Shown here: piece after piece, positions 24,503 to 33,478 of the stretch
How positions within the stretch are numbered: position 1 is the stretch's first letter
Layout: each line of letters opens with the position of its first letter
Assembly (NCBI GenBank): GCA_003477405.1
Contig: QUDE01000017.1
Location: forward strand, 1 to 64,000
Source of the DNA: Ruminococcaceae bacterium AM07-15
GTDB taxonomy: Bacteria > Bacillota > Clostridia > Oscillospirales > Butyricicoccaceae
Direction: 5' to 3'
Length of the DNA stretch: 64,000 bases
The notes under the pieces: generated by a model
The model's database searches: none
Told to the model about the DNA's origin: nothing
What the model saw: the letters and a program-made list of their open reading frames with translations, nothing else
Translations under genes and position numbers: made by a program

Positions 24503-25297
24503 TTACATCATCCGCGCCGTGTAATAAACTGCCATCAGAAACAGCACAGCGGCCACGGCATACATGGCATAATAACCCACGCTGCCGCCCAGGAAAAAGG
24601 CCGCCAGAAGCAGCACAGCCCCCACCACGGCCACAGTGGCCACAAGGGCGTGCTTGGTGTCATGGTTAAAGACGGTGATAGACACCTTGCCCCATTTCAG
24701 CCGACCCCGATTGGAACGGGTCGCAAGGTAGAGTCCTTCCAGCGCGGCGCATACCACCAGTCCCAGCGCCAGGAAAACGCCGGTGGTGCTGGAAAAGCTG
24801 TTGCTGACAGCGCTCTTGGCCACCAGCCACAGGAAAGCGGCCTGAAGGGTCATGGCTGTGGCAATGGTAAAGAACTCCCGGGGATATACACTATAGATCA
24901 AATAAAGGATTGCCCAAACAGGAATGATGACATAGAGAGCCCGCAAAGCCTGCTGCGGCCCGAAATCCACCATCAGATAACCGCACAGGGACAAAAGCAG
25001 GCCCAGCATCAAAAGGCCGTTGCCGTTGAACAGGGTGGTGCTTTTATAGGTGCCTTTGGCCAGCTGCCGTCCTGTGAGGACCAGACCGGCCAGGGCCAGA
25101 ACCAATCCCGCCCAGATGCTGCCCTGGGCCACTCCCAGCGCGGTGGTAAAGGAAGAGGCATAGCTCAAACCATTTTTCAGATAGGTAGCAAAGATCAAAA
25201 GCAGGATACCGCCGGCAAAAACCGTCAGTACCCGGTTGGTCACATAATCGCTCTCCTGGGCGGCCGTACGCCGCGCCTTATTCTCTGTCTTTTTCAA
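24503..25297 (-). CDS. Multipass membrane protein of unknown function
   Basis: A 264-residue protein with about seven to eight hydrophobic helices (for example VLTVFAGGILLLIFATYL and VATVAVVGAVLLLAAFFLG) and a short basic N-terminus. No family was recognised. No ATG is available near the start; TTG at 25297, four bases after the rsmE stop and behind GGAGAGTGAG, is the best initiator and suggests translational coupling to rsmE. Its place after prmA-rsmE is a positional association only. Confidence 0.68.
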   Translation of the reverse strand: MKKTENKARRTAAQESDYVTNRVLTVFAGGILLLIFATYLKNGLSYASSFTTALGVAQGSIWAGLVLALAGLVLTGRQLAKGTYKSTTLFNGNGLLMLGLLLSLCGYLMVDFGPQQALRALYVIIPVWAILYLIYSVYPREFFTIATAMTLQAAFLWLVAKSAVSNSFSSTTGVFLALGLVVCAALEGLYLATRSNRGRLKWGKVSITVFNHDTKHALVATVAVVGAVLLLAAFFLGGSVGYYAMYAVAAVLFLMAVYYTARMM

Positions 25298-25301
25298 GAT
25301 C

Positions 25302-26048
25302 TCACTCTCCGATATCGAAATTTCCCGTTTGGTACATGATGGCGCACAAAGCGGCCAAAGGCGCCGTCTCACACCGAAGGATCCGAGGCCCGACGGACAC
25401 AGAAGAAAGCCCTTTTTCCATGGCCAAGGCCGCTTCCTCCTGGCTGAAGCCGCCCTCGGGACCGGTGAGCACGGCGAAGGCGGAAAGCTGCTTATTGTCC
25501 TCCAGCAGCCGGGACAGGGATCGCTTATTCTCCTTTTCGTACAAAAGCAATGGACAGGGGCTTTGGGCCATCTCCTCCACCGCCTGGGCAAAATCCATCA
25601 CCGGCCCTACCTGCACCACACGGCCCCGCAAAGACTGTTTGCAGGCTTCCAGGGCAATTTTATTCATCCGGGCCAGCTTTTTCTCCCGCTCCTTTTCCGG
25701 CAGCTTGACCACGCAATAACGGGACAGCACCGGTACGATGCGAAAGACCCCCAGCTCCACGGCCTTTTGGATCAGCAGATCAAACCGTTCTCCCTTGGAC
25801 AAACCGGCATACAGCGTCACCTGAATACGAGGCTCTGTGCGGTTGGGAAAGCGGTCTGTGATGCGGGCCTTCACTCCCTGGGGAGACGCTTCCAGAATAC
25901 AGGCCTCATAATCCATGCCCTCTCCATCGCAGAGGGACAAGCTGTCCCCTTCCCGACGGCGAAGCACACGGCTGATATGGGCGCTGTCCTCGGAAGAAAG
26001 CTGCACCGTGTCACCGCTGATATCCTGACGGTTGATAAAAAAACGCAC
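25302..26048 (-). CDS. rsmE: 16S rRNA (uracil-1498-N3)-methyltransferase
   Basis: A 248-residue SPOUT-class methyltransferase. An N-terminal PUA-like part begins MRFFINRQDISGDTVQLSSE. The knotted SAM-binding domain shows QKAVELGVFRIVPVLSRY, LLYEKENKRSL and the C-terminal LTGPEGGFSQEEA, ending with GPRILRCETA. All three conserved blocks are present. It modifies U1498 in the ribosomal decoding region. It follows prmA after about 120 bases, the usual prmA-rsmE pairing in Firmicutes. Confidence 0.95.
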   Translation of the reverse strand: MRFFINRQDISGDTVQLSSEDSAHISRVLRRREGDSLSLCDGEGMDYEACILEASPQGVKARITDRFPNRTEPRIQVTLYAGLSKGERFDLLIQKAVELGVFRIVPVLSRYCVVKLPEKEREKKLARMNKIALEACKQSLRGRVVQVGPVMDFAQAVEEMAQSPCPLLLYEKENKRSLSRLLEDNKQLSAFAVLTGPEGGFSQEEAALAMEKGLSSVSVGPRILRCETAPLAALCAIMYQTGNFDIGE

Positions 26049-26170
26049 GGCGGCCCTCCTCTTCTCTTATCTTTGTTAGAAGCAGTATCTATTATTTTAT
26101 CAAAAACTTTCCAACTTGTCCAGTGACAAAGCTTTTTCCTCACTGAAAGAGGGAAAAATTTTCACCTTGT

Positions 26171-27145
26171 TCACACCTTTTTCCCTAAGTGGAGCATCGT
26201 CCAGCCCTCCCGGCTTTTGCGGTTTTTTACCAACATTCCCTCTTTTTCGTAAGCCTCCAGCACTTCGTCTCCCCGCTCATCAATGATGCCGGAAAGCAGA
26301 AGGTCGCCCTCTTCCTCCAAAAAGCGGCACAGGTGGGGCGCCATGGCGATGAGCACATCGGATACGATGTTGGCCGTGATGATCCCATAGCGATGCTCCG
26401 CCAGCTGCCGGTACATGGCCTCATCCTGGAGAAAATCCCCTTGCAGCAAAGTGCAGCGCTCTTTCTCCAAGCCGTTTTTCTCCATGTTCTCCAAGGTGGT
26501 GCGGATGGCGTTTTCTTCCACATCGCAGGCAAGCCCTTCCCGGGCCCCCAGCAACAGCGCGGCAATGGCCAGAATACCGCTGCCGCAGCCGGCATCCAGC
26601 AGCATCCGCCCTTCCAGATCCATTCCCTCCAGCTCTTCCAGGCACAGGCGGGTGGTGGCATGGCTTCCGGTGCCAAAGCTGCTGGCCGGGTCCATCACCA
26701 GCACCTTCTGCTCTTCTTCCGGCTGGGCTTCCTCCCAGGAGGGCCGCACCAGCAGCCGAGGGCCTACCACAAAGGGCTTATAATATTGTTTCCAGTTGTT
26801 TTCCCAATCTTCGCTGCGCACAGGACGCACGGTCATGGAAAGGCTGCCCAAGGCTTCTTCTCCCTGGCTTTTCAGCTGCTCCACCCGCTGACGGGCTTCG
26901 GCCAAAGAAAGCTGCCCATCTTCGCTGTCCTCCAGATAGAAGCGCAGCGTAACCCCCGTCTGATCGCTCTTCCGGGCCACCAGCCGCTCGTCGATATAAT
27001 CCCAGCGAGGGGAAGGGGCATCCAGCAGATCCTGCACATCCTGGGGATCGTCGATGACAAACCCCTGCGCCACATCCTCCAGCACGGCCGTCAGCTCTTC
27101 GGCCCCGGGGCGAGTGGTCTCGATGGAAACTTCTGTGTAATCCAT
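26171..27145 (-). CDS. prmA: Ribosomal protein L11 methyltransferase
   Basis: A 324-residue enzyme. The N-terminal substrate domain holds YTEVSIETTRPGAEELTAVL. The class I SAM domain has DPASSFGTGSHATT and motif I LLDAGCGSGILAIAA, and the catalytic region reads YGIITANIVSDVL. It trimethylates L11. The start MDYTEV at 27145 was preferred over an upstream in-frame ATG because AGGAAGA precedes it. It is followed by rsmE. Confidence 0.95.
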   Translation of the reverse strand: MDYTEVSIETTRPGAEELTAVLEDVAQGFVIDDPQDVQDLLDAPSPRWDYIDERLVARKSDQTGVTLRFYLEDSEDGQLSLAEARQRVEQLKSQGEEALGSLSMTVRPVRSEDWENNWKQYYKPFVVGPRLLVRPSWEEAQPEEEQKVLVMDPASSFGTGSHATTRLCLEELEGMDLEGRMLLDAGCGSGILAIAALLLGAREGLACDVEENAIRTTLENMEKNGLEKERCTLLQGDFLQDEAMYRQLAEHRYGIITANIVSDVLIAMAPHLCRFLEEEGDLLLSGIIDERGDEVLEAYEKEGMLVKNRKSREGWTMLHLGKKV

Positions 27146-27317
27146 ATGCTTCTTCCTATCTTTCTTTTTTGACTCCAAATTTATTAGACGGAGAAAATGG
27201 GCATTTTGTTTCCTTTTCGGAATATTTTCTTGCTTTTTCCATTTTCCTCACTTTTTTACACCCCGATTATACCACGCTCCGGACAAAAAGAAAACTCCCT
27301 CTCCCCCTCCAAATCCC

Positions 27318-27346
27318 TTGCGGTTTTTCCTTTATTGTATTATACT
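27318..27346 (+). promoter_or_regulatory. Promoter of the stalk-domain gene
   Basis: TTGCGG (27318-27323) and TATACT (27341-27346), 17 bases apart; an AAGGAGG ribosome site lies just before the ATG. Confidence 0.55.
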
Positions 27347-27392
27347 GTGCCCATAGGGAAAGGCTCATTTTCATCAAAAAGGAGGAAATGAT

Positions 27393-28838
27393 ATGAATCG
27401 TATGCTGAAAAAGTCTTTGGCTTTGGTCATGGCTCTGGTTATGGTCTTTTCCATCGCTGCTGTGGCCGCCCCCGCCGCTTCCGATGTACAGGTCACTGTG
27501 CTGGTAGACGGCAAAGCTCTCACCTTTACCGATGCCACTCCTCAACTGAAGGATGACCGGACCTATGTGCCTTATCGGGCCGTGTTCGAAGCCCTGGGCG
27601 CTGAGGTGGCCTTTGACGGCGCCACCCGCACTGTCACCGCTCAGCGGGACGATACCCAGGTTTCTTTTGTTCTGGGCACAACCCAGGTGACCGTCACGGA
27701 AAACGGTGAGACCCAGACAGTGGCCACCGACGCCGCTCCTTACATCGACCCCAACACCGACCGCACCATGGTTCCCGTTCGCTTTGCTGCTCAGGCTCTG
27801 GGCTGCATGGTAGGCTGGGATCAGGAAACCAAGACGGTCAATGTCATCGATGTGGATGCCCTCAAGGCCGCTTACAAGGATAAGTTCCAGCTGATGGAGC
27901 GTGCTTCCAAGGAAATGCAGGAAGCAATGCCCAAGGAGATGTCTTTCTCCGGCAAGCTGAACATGGAGCTGTCTGTCACAGACACCGGCACCACCTATCC
28001 CGTTTCCATCACCGGCACTGTCACCGGCGGCATGAATGAGGATGCAGCCAACATGAAGGCCAATCTGTCCCTGGATCTGACCAAGCTGCTGGACGAATCC
28101 TCCATGACAGCGGAAGAATACCAGCAGGCTGTCCAGCTCATGGCTGCTCTGAAGAATGTGGAAATCAACTACATCATCAACATGAAAACCGGCATGATCT
28201 ATCTGAACATGCCCGTTCTGGCTCAGCTGGAGCCCTCTTTCCAGGCCGATGCTTGGTATTCCCTGTCTCTCAATGAGATCTATCAGCAGATCCTGGGCAT
28301 GGATGTGGACTTTGCCACTCTGATGACTCAGAGCCAGGAGATGTCCATTGTGGACGCTCTGATGATGGCGGCCGACATGGTCAAGGATGCCCCCGATGCC
28401 TACACTCAGGTGGTCACCATGCTGAGCACCTGCGAAAGCATCCTGGGCGACAAGGCCTTCACCAAGAACGGCAATGTGTACACTTCCAACTTTGATTTCT
28501 CCCAGAATGGCCAGAGTGTGGGCCTCAAGATGACCCTCACTGAGACCAACGGCAAGATCTCTGCCATGACAATGGATCTGACCGCTGCCGCAGAAGGCAT
28601 GGAAATTTCCATGAAGATGGCGGAAAGCGCCAAGAATTCCACACTGTCCTTCTCTCTGTCCGGCGATGCCTTTACCGGCGAGCCCCTGGAAATGAAGATG
28701 GACCTGTCCATGGATTACAGTGAACTCACCGGCACTCTGCTCACCGAGCCTGCGGCCGGTTCCACTGTGTATGACCTGATGGAGATGTTGGGCGGCCAGA
28801 TCCCCGAACTTCCCACCGAAGAAGTTCCCGCCGCCTAA
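27393..28838 (+). CDS. Secreted protein with copper-amine-oxidase-N/stalk domain
   Basis: A 481-residue exported protein. Residues 1-29 form a Sec signal peptide (KSLALVMALVMVFSIAAVAA). Residues 32-150 carry the stalk domain repeats (VLVDGKALTFTDATPQLKDD, RTYVPYRAVFEALGAEV, RTMVPVRFAAQALGC). This is a beta-rich module common in surface proteins of Clostridia and often mis-named for its copper amine oxidase relatives. The C-terminal 300 residues are repetitive in Met, Thr and Asp, without a recognised domain. No cell-wall sorting motif is seen, so it may be secreted or held by the stalk. Confidence 0.85.
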   Translation: MNRMLKKSLALVMALVMVFSIAAVAAPAASDVQVTVLVDGKALTFTDATPQLKDDRTYVPYRAVFEALGAEVAFDGATRTVTAQRDDTQVSFVLGTTQVTVTENGETQTVATDAAPYIDPNTDRTMVPVRFAAQALGCMVGWDQETKTVNVIDVDALKAAYKDKFQLMERASKEMQEAMPKEMSFSGKLNMELSVTDTGTTYPVSITGTVTGGMNEDAANMKANLSLDLTKLLDESSMTAEEYQQAVQLMAALKNVEINYIINMKTGMIYLNMPVLAQLEPSFQADAWYSLSLNEIYQQILGMDVDFATLMTQSQEMSIVDALMMAADMVKDAPDAYTQVVTMLSTCESILGDKAFTKNGNVYTSNFDFSQNGQSVGLKMTLTETNGKISAMTMDLTAAAEGMEISMKMAESAKNSTLSFSLSGDAFTGEPLEMKMDLSMDYSELTGTLLTEPAAGSTVYDLMEMLGGQIPELPTEEVPAA

Positions 28839-28907
28839 ATACCCCTTCTGAAAAACGAAAAAAGGGCATTTTCCTATGCTGTTTCTCCAGTGGATGCAGC
28901 AAATAAC

Positions 28908-28943
28908 AAAAGACGGACGAAGAAAATTCTTCGTCCGTCTTTT
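28908..28943. terminator. Bidirectional terminator (stalk gene / M20 peptidase)
   Basis: A 17-bp stem (AAAAGACGGACGAAGAA and its complement) with an AA loop and a T-run. Confidence 0.9.
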
Positions 28944-28961
28944 TTCTTCTTTGTCAGCCCA

Positions 28962-30119
28962 TCACAGGCAAATCTTCTCCATTGCGGCATAATAGGCATC
29001 GCCCACCCGGGCCATGGAGTGGATGTCAATGCGTTCGTCGATCTGATGAGCCATGGTATCTTCTCCCGGCCCAAAGATCACGAAGGGACAGCCCAGAGCA
29101 GGCACTACCTGGGAAGCGTCGGTGTAGAAATACAGGCCCTTGCACACCGGCTCAATTCCGGCTTCCTTGCAGCAGTCTTTCACCAGACTTACAAACTGAT
29201 GCTCTTCGGCCACTTCCACAGCCGGACGGTTGTTGAGCACTTCCATCTCCAGGTGCAGACCAGGGCAGGCCTCCATCATTTCCCGGCACAGTCCCTGGGC
29301 TTTTTCCAGAAGGGCATCGTGAGACAGGCTGGGCAGTGTACGGATATCCAGCTCCATCACTGCATTGGCCGGGATCACATTGGTCATGATGCCCCCTTCC
29401 AGCCGAGTGACCGCCATCGTGGTATGGTTCAGGCTGGGATGTGCTTCATCCACCGGCACCATGGCACGGAACCGGCGTTCCAGCTCCATCAGCTTTTCCA
29501 CGCCATTGATACCAATCTCCGGACGGGAACCGTGGGCCAACGCACCCACAGCGGAAAACCGCAGCCACAAAGCGCCCTTTTCACACAGACCGATATTTTC
29601 TGCCGAAGGCTCGGCCACCACCAGCGCACTGACATCCTTCAGCCAGCCGTTCTCAGAAAAAGCCAGGGCCCCTGTGCCATGGGCTTCCTCGTCTGCGGTA
29701 AAACACAGCCACAGATCCCGCTTGAGAGGCTGCCCTTTCTTCAGCAGAGCCAACGCGGCCTCAATCATAGACACCAGTCCACCCTTCATATCGGCGGTAC
29801 CCCGGCCATAGATCACATCCCCTTCCCGCTGGGCGCTGAGAGGATCGCATTTCCACAGAGCAGGATCGCCGCAGGACACCGTATCCATATGCCCCATAAA
29901 GGCAAGGCCGCCTTCCGGACTCTCACCGGGAATGCGCAGCGCCAGGCTGGCCCGGCCATGGCCATGATCGATCCACCGCTTTTCTACCGTATCGGGAAAC
30001 AGATCGGCGATCATCTGTCCCAACTTTTCCTCATTTCCCTCCGGCTGGCAGGTGTTGGTGGTCACCAATTTTTCCAGCAGAGCGGCGCAATCCTCCGCCC
30101 CTACAATGCCTTTGGCCAT
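28962..30119 (-). CDS. M20-family deacylase/dipeptidase (ArgE/DapE type)
   Basis: A 385-residue dinuclear zinc hydrolase. Motifs in order: GHMDTVSCGD with the first metal His/Asp pair, YGRGTADMKGG with the bridging Asp, CFTADEEAHGTG with catalytic Glu-Glu, and a late His in TMAHQIDE. The family deacylates N-acyl amino acids or cleaves dipeptides, and the substrate cannot be assigned by eye. The start MAKGIVG at 30119 follows GGAGTGGAG; the longer ORF would run into the next gene. It follows the GNAT gene on the same strand. Confidence 0.9.
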   Translation of the reverse strand: MAKGIVGAEDCAALLEKLVTTNTCQPEGNEEKLGQMIADLFPDTVEKRWIDHGHGRASLALRIPGESPEGGLAFMGHMDTVSCGDPALWKCDPLSAQREGDVIYGRGTADMKGGLVSMIEAALALLKKGQPLKRDLWLCFTADEEAHGTGALAFSENGWLKDVSALVVAEPSAENIGLCEKGALWLRFSAVGALAHGSRPEIGINGVEKLMELERRFRAMVPVDEAHPSLNHTTMAVTRLEGGIMTNVIPANAVMELDIRTLPSLSHDALLEKAQGLCREMMEACPGLHLEMEVLNNRPAVEVAEEHQFVSLVKDCCKEAGIEPVCKGLYFYTDASQVVPALGCPFVIFGPGEDTMAHQIDERIDIHSMARVGDAYYAAMEKICL

Positions 30120-30207
30120 ATTTCTCCACTCCTTTTTCTTTTTCACAAAGGGGCCTCGGCCCCGCTGCCTCCCATGATACTCCCCCAAGAGAAAAATGTA
30201 AAGCAAA

Positions 30208-30792
30208 TCACCGTTTTTCCGGCGTCTCATACCGCAGATTTTCCCGGTACATCAGCGGCGTCATCAGCTGCCGGTAAAATCCATCCAAATGGCGGAGCAG
30301 TTCCTCCGGCTTCCAGCGCCCCGGCTGCCACAGGATTTCATAGAAAATTCCATAAAGCAGACAACGAAGGCCGGTATCCTCCATCCCCAGCCGCTGGTAA
30401 AATTCCACCCGACGGCGGCGCAGAAGCTCGTCTTCTTGGCGAGAGGCTTTTTCCGGGCTTTCCACTTCCGCCAGTATTCCGGCGGGATACCGGCGGGCGA
30501 TCAGCGGAAAAAAGGCGCTGCCATAGCCTTTTCCCCGACAGGTGGGAGCCATGGCATAGTAATCCAGCAGCGCACCACCCCGGCCATCCAAAGCCAGGAA
30601 GGCATACCCCACCTGCTCTTCTCCCCGCCAAAGCCCCAAACATTCGTATTTTCCCTGAGAGACAAATTTCAGCACCCGACGAAGAGGCCGCCGCTCAGCC
30701 GGTGGAAAATCCCACCTCATCCACCTGCGATACACCTTCCGGATCTGCCCTTTTTTCATGGTTTTGACCTTCCAGGAGGTATTCAAATCCAT
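30208..30792 (-). CDS. GNAT-family acetyltransferase
   Basis: A 194-residue protein with the acetyl-CoA binding GNAT core: LDYYAMAPTCRGKGYGSAFF (about residues 76-95) is motif A with the R/Q-x-x-G-x-G/A pattern. The rest fits the small N-acetyltransferase fold. The acceptor is unknown. AGGAGA and GGGAG lie before the ATG at 30792; an internal ATG twelve codons in is another possible start. It stands between DegV and the M20 peptidase, all reading leftward. Confidence 0.82.
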   Translation of the reverse strand: MDLNTSWKVKTMKKGQIRKVYRRWMRWDFPPAERRPLRRVLKFVSQGKYECLGLWRGEEQVGYAFLALDGRGGALLDYYAMAPTCRGKGYGSAFFPLIARRYPAGILAEVESPEKASRQEDELLRRRRVEFYQRLGMEDTGLRCLLYGIFYEILWQPGRWKPEELLRHLDGFYRQLMTPLMYRENLRYETPEKR

Positions 30793-30819
30793 ATTTTTCT
30801 CCCAATCTCCTGTTTTCTT

Positions 30820-31662
30820 CTAGGCCTTTTTAATGAATGCAGCGCCTACGGCTCCCGGCCCTGCATGGGTGCCCACAGTGCTGCCGATCTCCGCCCAATC
30901 ATACTGGGACACCGGCAATTTTTCCAGCACCTTCTGGGCAAACTTTCCACACAGTTCCGGTGCGGCGGTGTGACCGAACATCACCATGTGCTCCGGGTCC
31001 AGCCCTTCTGCTTCTATCCGGGAAACGATCCAGTCCAGCGCCGGTCCCAGCCCCCGTACTTTTGCCACAGACTCCACTTTACCCTCCTGCACAGAGATCA
31101 GCGGCTTGATATTGAGCAGTCCGCCCAGAGCCGCAGCTGCGCCGGAAAGTCTGCCTCCCAAGCGGAGATACTTCAATGTATCCACAGCGGCATACAGACG
31201 CACCTTATGGCGCAGCTCCTCCAGCGCTGCTCCGATCTCCTGGGCGCTTTTCCCCGCATCCCGCATGGCCGCGGCTTCCCGCACCAGCAGTCCCAGACCA
31301 AAGGTAACCGTGCGGCTGTCCACCAGAACGATCCCCTCTTCTCCCAGCATCTGCTGGGCCACCCGGGCCGACTGGAAGGTGCCGCTCAGATCGGAAGAAA
31401 GGAAAATCCCCACCAGGGTATCTCCCTGCTCCCGGGCCGCACCGAAAACCTTTTCGAACACATCCGGGTTGATCTGAGCTGTTTGGGGCAGCTGCTGGCT
31501 TTCTTCCAGCTTGTTATAAAACTCCGCTGGGTTCATGGTGACGCCGTCCACAAACTCTTCCTCCCCAAAGCGGACGGTAAGCGGAATGACTTCCACGCCC
31601 AACTGCCGGGCCTGCTGCTGGGATAAATCGCTGGTGCTATCGGTGAAAATGCGCACAGACAT
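30820..31662 (-). CDS. DegV-family fatty-acid-binding protein (FakB type)
   Basis: A 280-residue protein starting with the signature FTDSTSDLS and including SSDLSGTFQSAR, TVTFGLGLLVREAA and LKYLRLGGRLSGAAA. DegV/FakB proteins hold a fatty acid and present it to the kinase FakA so exogenous lipids can enter membrane synthesis. A FakA gene is not in the window. The next gene upstream on the same strand is a MarR regulator with a FabT-like box, which agrees with a lipid role (inference). Confidence 0.92.
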   Translation of the reverse strand: MSVRIFTDSTSDLSQQQARQLGVEVIPLTVRFGEEEFVDGVTMNPAEFYNKLEESQQLPQTAQINPDVFEKVFGAAREQGDTLVGIFLSSDLSGTFQSARVAQQMLGEEGIVLVDSRTVTFGLGLLVREAAAMRDAGKSAQEIGAALEELRHKVRLYAAVDTLKYLRLGGRLSGAAAALGGLLNIKPLISVQEGKVESVAKVRGLGPALDWIVSRIEAEGLDPEHMVMFGHTAAPELCGKFAQKVLEKLPVSQYDWAEIGSTVGTHAGPGAVGAAFIKKA

Positions 31663-31698
31663 AAAAATTCCCCTCTCTTTTCCACAATCAAAGCCTGT

Positions 31699-32148
31699 TT
31701 ATTGATACGAACGCAGGTAGTCCTGTACCGCCCCCAAAGCCCGCATCAAAACGGCCATCTCCTCCGGAGACAGGACGCCGGCAATCTTTTCCACCAAATC
31801 CCGGTGGAAATTTTCATGGATCTGCTGAGCACGCAGGGCTTTGTCCGTCAAAGAGAGCAAAACCACCCGCCGGTCGGTGGGGTCCTGCTGACGCTCCACA
31901 TATCCCTTTTTCTCCAGGCTGTTGATGGCCACTGTCAATGTTCCAGTGGTCACACCCAACCTTTGGGCCACGGCCGTTGTCCGCCTCTCCCGCATACTTT
32001 TACCGGCGCAGATGGCCTCGATAATATGCATATCCCTCACAGAGATCTCCTGGGCCTCCCCAGAGCACAAGGCATTTCCTTCAATTTTCAAAATTTCATT
32101 GAAAAGCCCCACCAAAAACTCATTGAGATTTTCCAAATATCCCGCCAT
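31699..32148 (-). CDS. MarR-family regulator, possibly FabT-like
   Basis: A 149-residue MarR protein with the winged helix TTAVAQRLGVTTGTLTVAIN and wing DPTDRRVVLLSLT. FabT, a MarR member of Firmicutes, represses fatty-acid synthesis genes and binds TTTGA-x3/4-TCAAA sites. This gene precedes a DegV fatty-acid-binding gene and has such a site 38 bases upstream. The FabT role is inferred; no fab genes lie nearby. The ATG at 32148 was kept. Confidence 0.83.
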   Translation of the reverse strand: MAGYLENLNEFLVGLFNEILKIEGNALCSGEAQEISVRDMHIIEAICAGKSMRERRTTAVAQRLGVTTGTLTVAINSLEKKGYVERQQDPTDRRVVLLSLTDKALRAQQIHENFHRDLVEKIAGVLSPEEMAVLMRALGAVQDYLRSYQ

Positions 32149-32185
32149 CTTTCCGCCCCTTTCGTTGTCCTTGTCGATTGTTTTA

Positions 32186-32198
32186 TTTGATATTCAAA
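32186..32198. promoter_or_regulatory. FabT-like operator
   Basis: TTTGA-TAT-TCAAA is a perfect dyad of the FabT type upstream of the MarR gene, suggesting autoregulation. Confidence 0.45.
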
Positions 32199-32346
32199 CA
32201 GACCGAAGTATACCATGCCGTAAAAAGCCCGTCAACTGAAAACAGATAAATTTGTGAATAGGTTCCTGTTTTTTCGGAAAAACTATCACTGCGGTCCGAA
32301 ACGCCGGCCAGCGGCAAGCCCGGCCGCAGAAAGGAAGACGATTGAT

Positions 32347-32655
32347 ATGACAAATCTGCAATGCGGCGTCAGTTCCTGCGCCAACAATGCCCAGGGCTGC
32401 TGCTGCCTTCAGGGCATCGAAGTAGGCGGCACCCAGGCCAGCCAGTGTGCCGACACCTGCTGCGCTTCTTTCCAGCCCCAAAGCAGCGCTATGCAAAACG
32501 GCCCTTCCCAGGGCACACCCCACCCCAACTGTCAGATTTCCTGTGCGGCTCAGAACTGCACCTATAATACAGGCGGCAGCTGTACCGCCGCTCAGGTCAC
32601 CGTGCGCAGCGGCCCGGGCCAGCAGACCGAATGCGCCACCTTCCGCCAGAAATAA
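32347..32655 (+). CDS. DUF1540 cysteine-rich protein with two repeats
   Basis: A 102-residue protein with about 14 Cys arranged as two DUF1540 units: residues 4-42 (LQCGVSSCANNAQGCCCL ... CADTCCASF) and 60-100 (NCQISCAAQNCTYNTGGSC ... CATF). DUF1540 domains are small metal-binding modules found mainly in spore-forming Clostridia; their function is unknown. The ATG at 32347 follows AAGGAAG; the ORF also extends upstream without a site. Its promoter region is divergent to the MarR gene. Confidence 0.85.
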   Translation: MTNLQCGVSSCANNAQGCCCLQGIEVGGTQASQCADTCCASFQPQSSAMQNGPSQGTPHPNCQISCAAQNCTYNTGGSCTAAQVTVRSGPGQQTECATFRQK

Positions 32656-32741
32656 GTCTTTCTCCCTTGCTCCGAAACGATCCTTCTTCTGCTTTTTCCA
32701 CATCTTTTCTCTTCTAAAAGACTAAATGAGCATTGTGAAAA

Positions 32742-32771
32742 AAAGCGGCGCCGGTCTTCCGGCGCCGCTTT
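32742..32771 (-). terminator. Terminator after the second MarR gene
   Basis: AAAGCGGCGCCGG and its complement around TCTT; read leftward it is followed by TTTT. Confidence 0.88.
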
Positions 32772-32782
32772 GTGCCTGTTTC

Positions 32783-33325
32783 TTATTCTTCCCGGCCAGA
32801 CTCCTCTTCCAAAGAAGATTCCCGGCCGCATTTTTCCCGCATGCTGTTTTCCCGCTTCTTCCGCAGATAACCATACATACAAGCCAGCACTTCATAAAAC
32901 TGTTCCACTGCTTGTTCTCCCTTTTCCGCCGCCAGCATAGCGTCAAAGGCCGCGCCGTGTTCCACATCGTAAGCTTTGTGGTAATCGCTGAGCTGCTGGC
33001 CGCTGGGAGTGGCATACAGCAATGTGCGGCTTCCATTGTCCGCCGCTTTGCGTTTTTCCACCAAGCCCTTTTCTTCCAAGCGCTTGACCACCTGGGAAAT
33101 GGCGCTTTTTGTCCGGTTTCCCCGCTGGGACAACTCGGTGACCGTGATTCCCGGATGATCGGCAATGCGGGTGAGCATATGCACCTCCGTCATGGAGTAG
33201 CTCTCCCCCGTACCATAATCCCGGGAAATATTGGTCCTTTCATAATAGGTGGAGACAAAATCGAAAATCAGATCTGTCCTCCCATATTCAGACAGATCCA
33301 ATGGCTTTTTTTCTTCTTCCTGCAT
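32783..33325 (-). CDS. MarR-family regulator
   Basis: A 180-residue MarR protein: helix-turn-helix ITVTELSQRGNRTKSAISQV near residues 60-80, wing AADNGSRTLLYATPSG, and a charged Glu/Arg-rich tail longer than the family average. MarR proteins repress efflux or metabolic genes until they bind a ligand. The gene is alone on its strand with its own terminator and no obvious target beside it. The divergent DUF1540 and downstream lipoprotein genes are not evident targets. Confidence 0.87.
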   Translation of the reverse strand: MQEEEKKPLDLSEYGRTDLIFDFVSTYYERTNISRDYGTGESYSMTEVHMLTRIADHPGITVTELSQRGNRTKSAISQVVKRLEEKGLVEKRKAADNGSRTLLYATPSGQQLSDYHKAYDVEHGAAFDAMLAAEKGEQAVEQFYEVLACMYGYLRKKRENSMREKCGRESSLEEESGREE

Positions 33326-33412
33326 GGTTCCGCCCCTCTCGCTACCATCCTACCCCAGGCATGGTGATTTGTCAAGAAAATGTCAATGAAATCTGAAAAC
33401 TGTTCTGCTCAG

Positions 33413-33444
33413 AAAAAAGCCGGGGTTTTCGCCCCGGCTTTTTT
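33413..33444. terminator. Terminator after the oligopeptide-binding lipoprotein gene
   Basis: AAAAAAGCCGGGG, loop TTTTCG, CCCCGGCTTTTTT. Confidence 0.9.
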
Positions 33445-33478
33445 GTTGTTGATTGGAATTGTTTCTCAATTCAAAGGC

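Noticed and set aside
28890..30767. 625-codon rightward ORF opposite the M20 peptidase and GNAT genes
   Set aside because: Spans two real genes in antisense and their intergenic gap; no ribosome site and no family.
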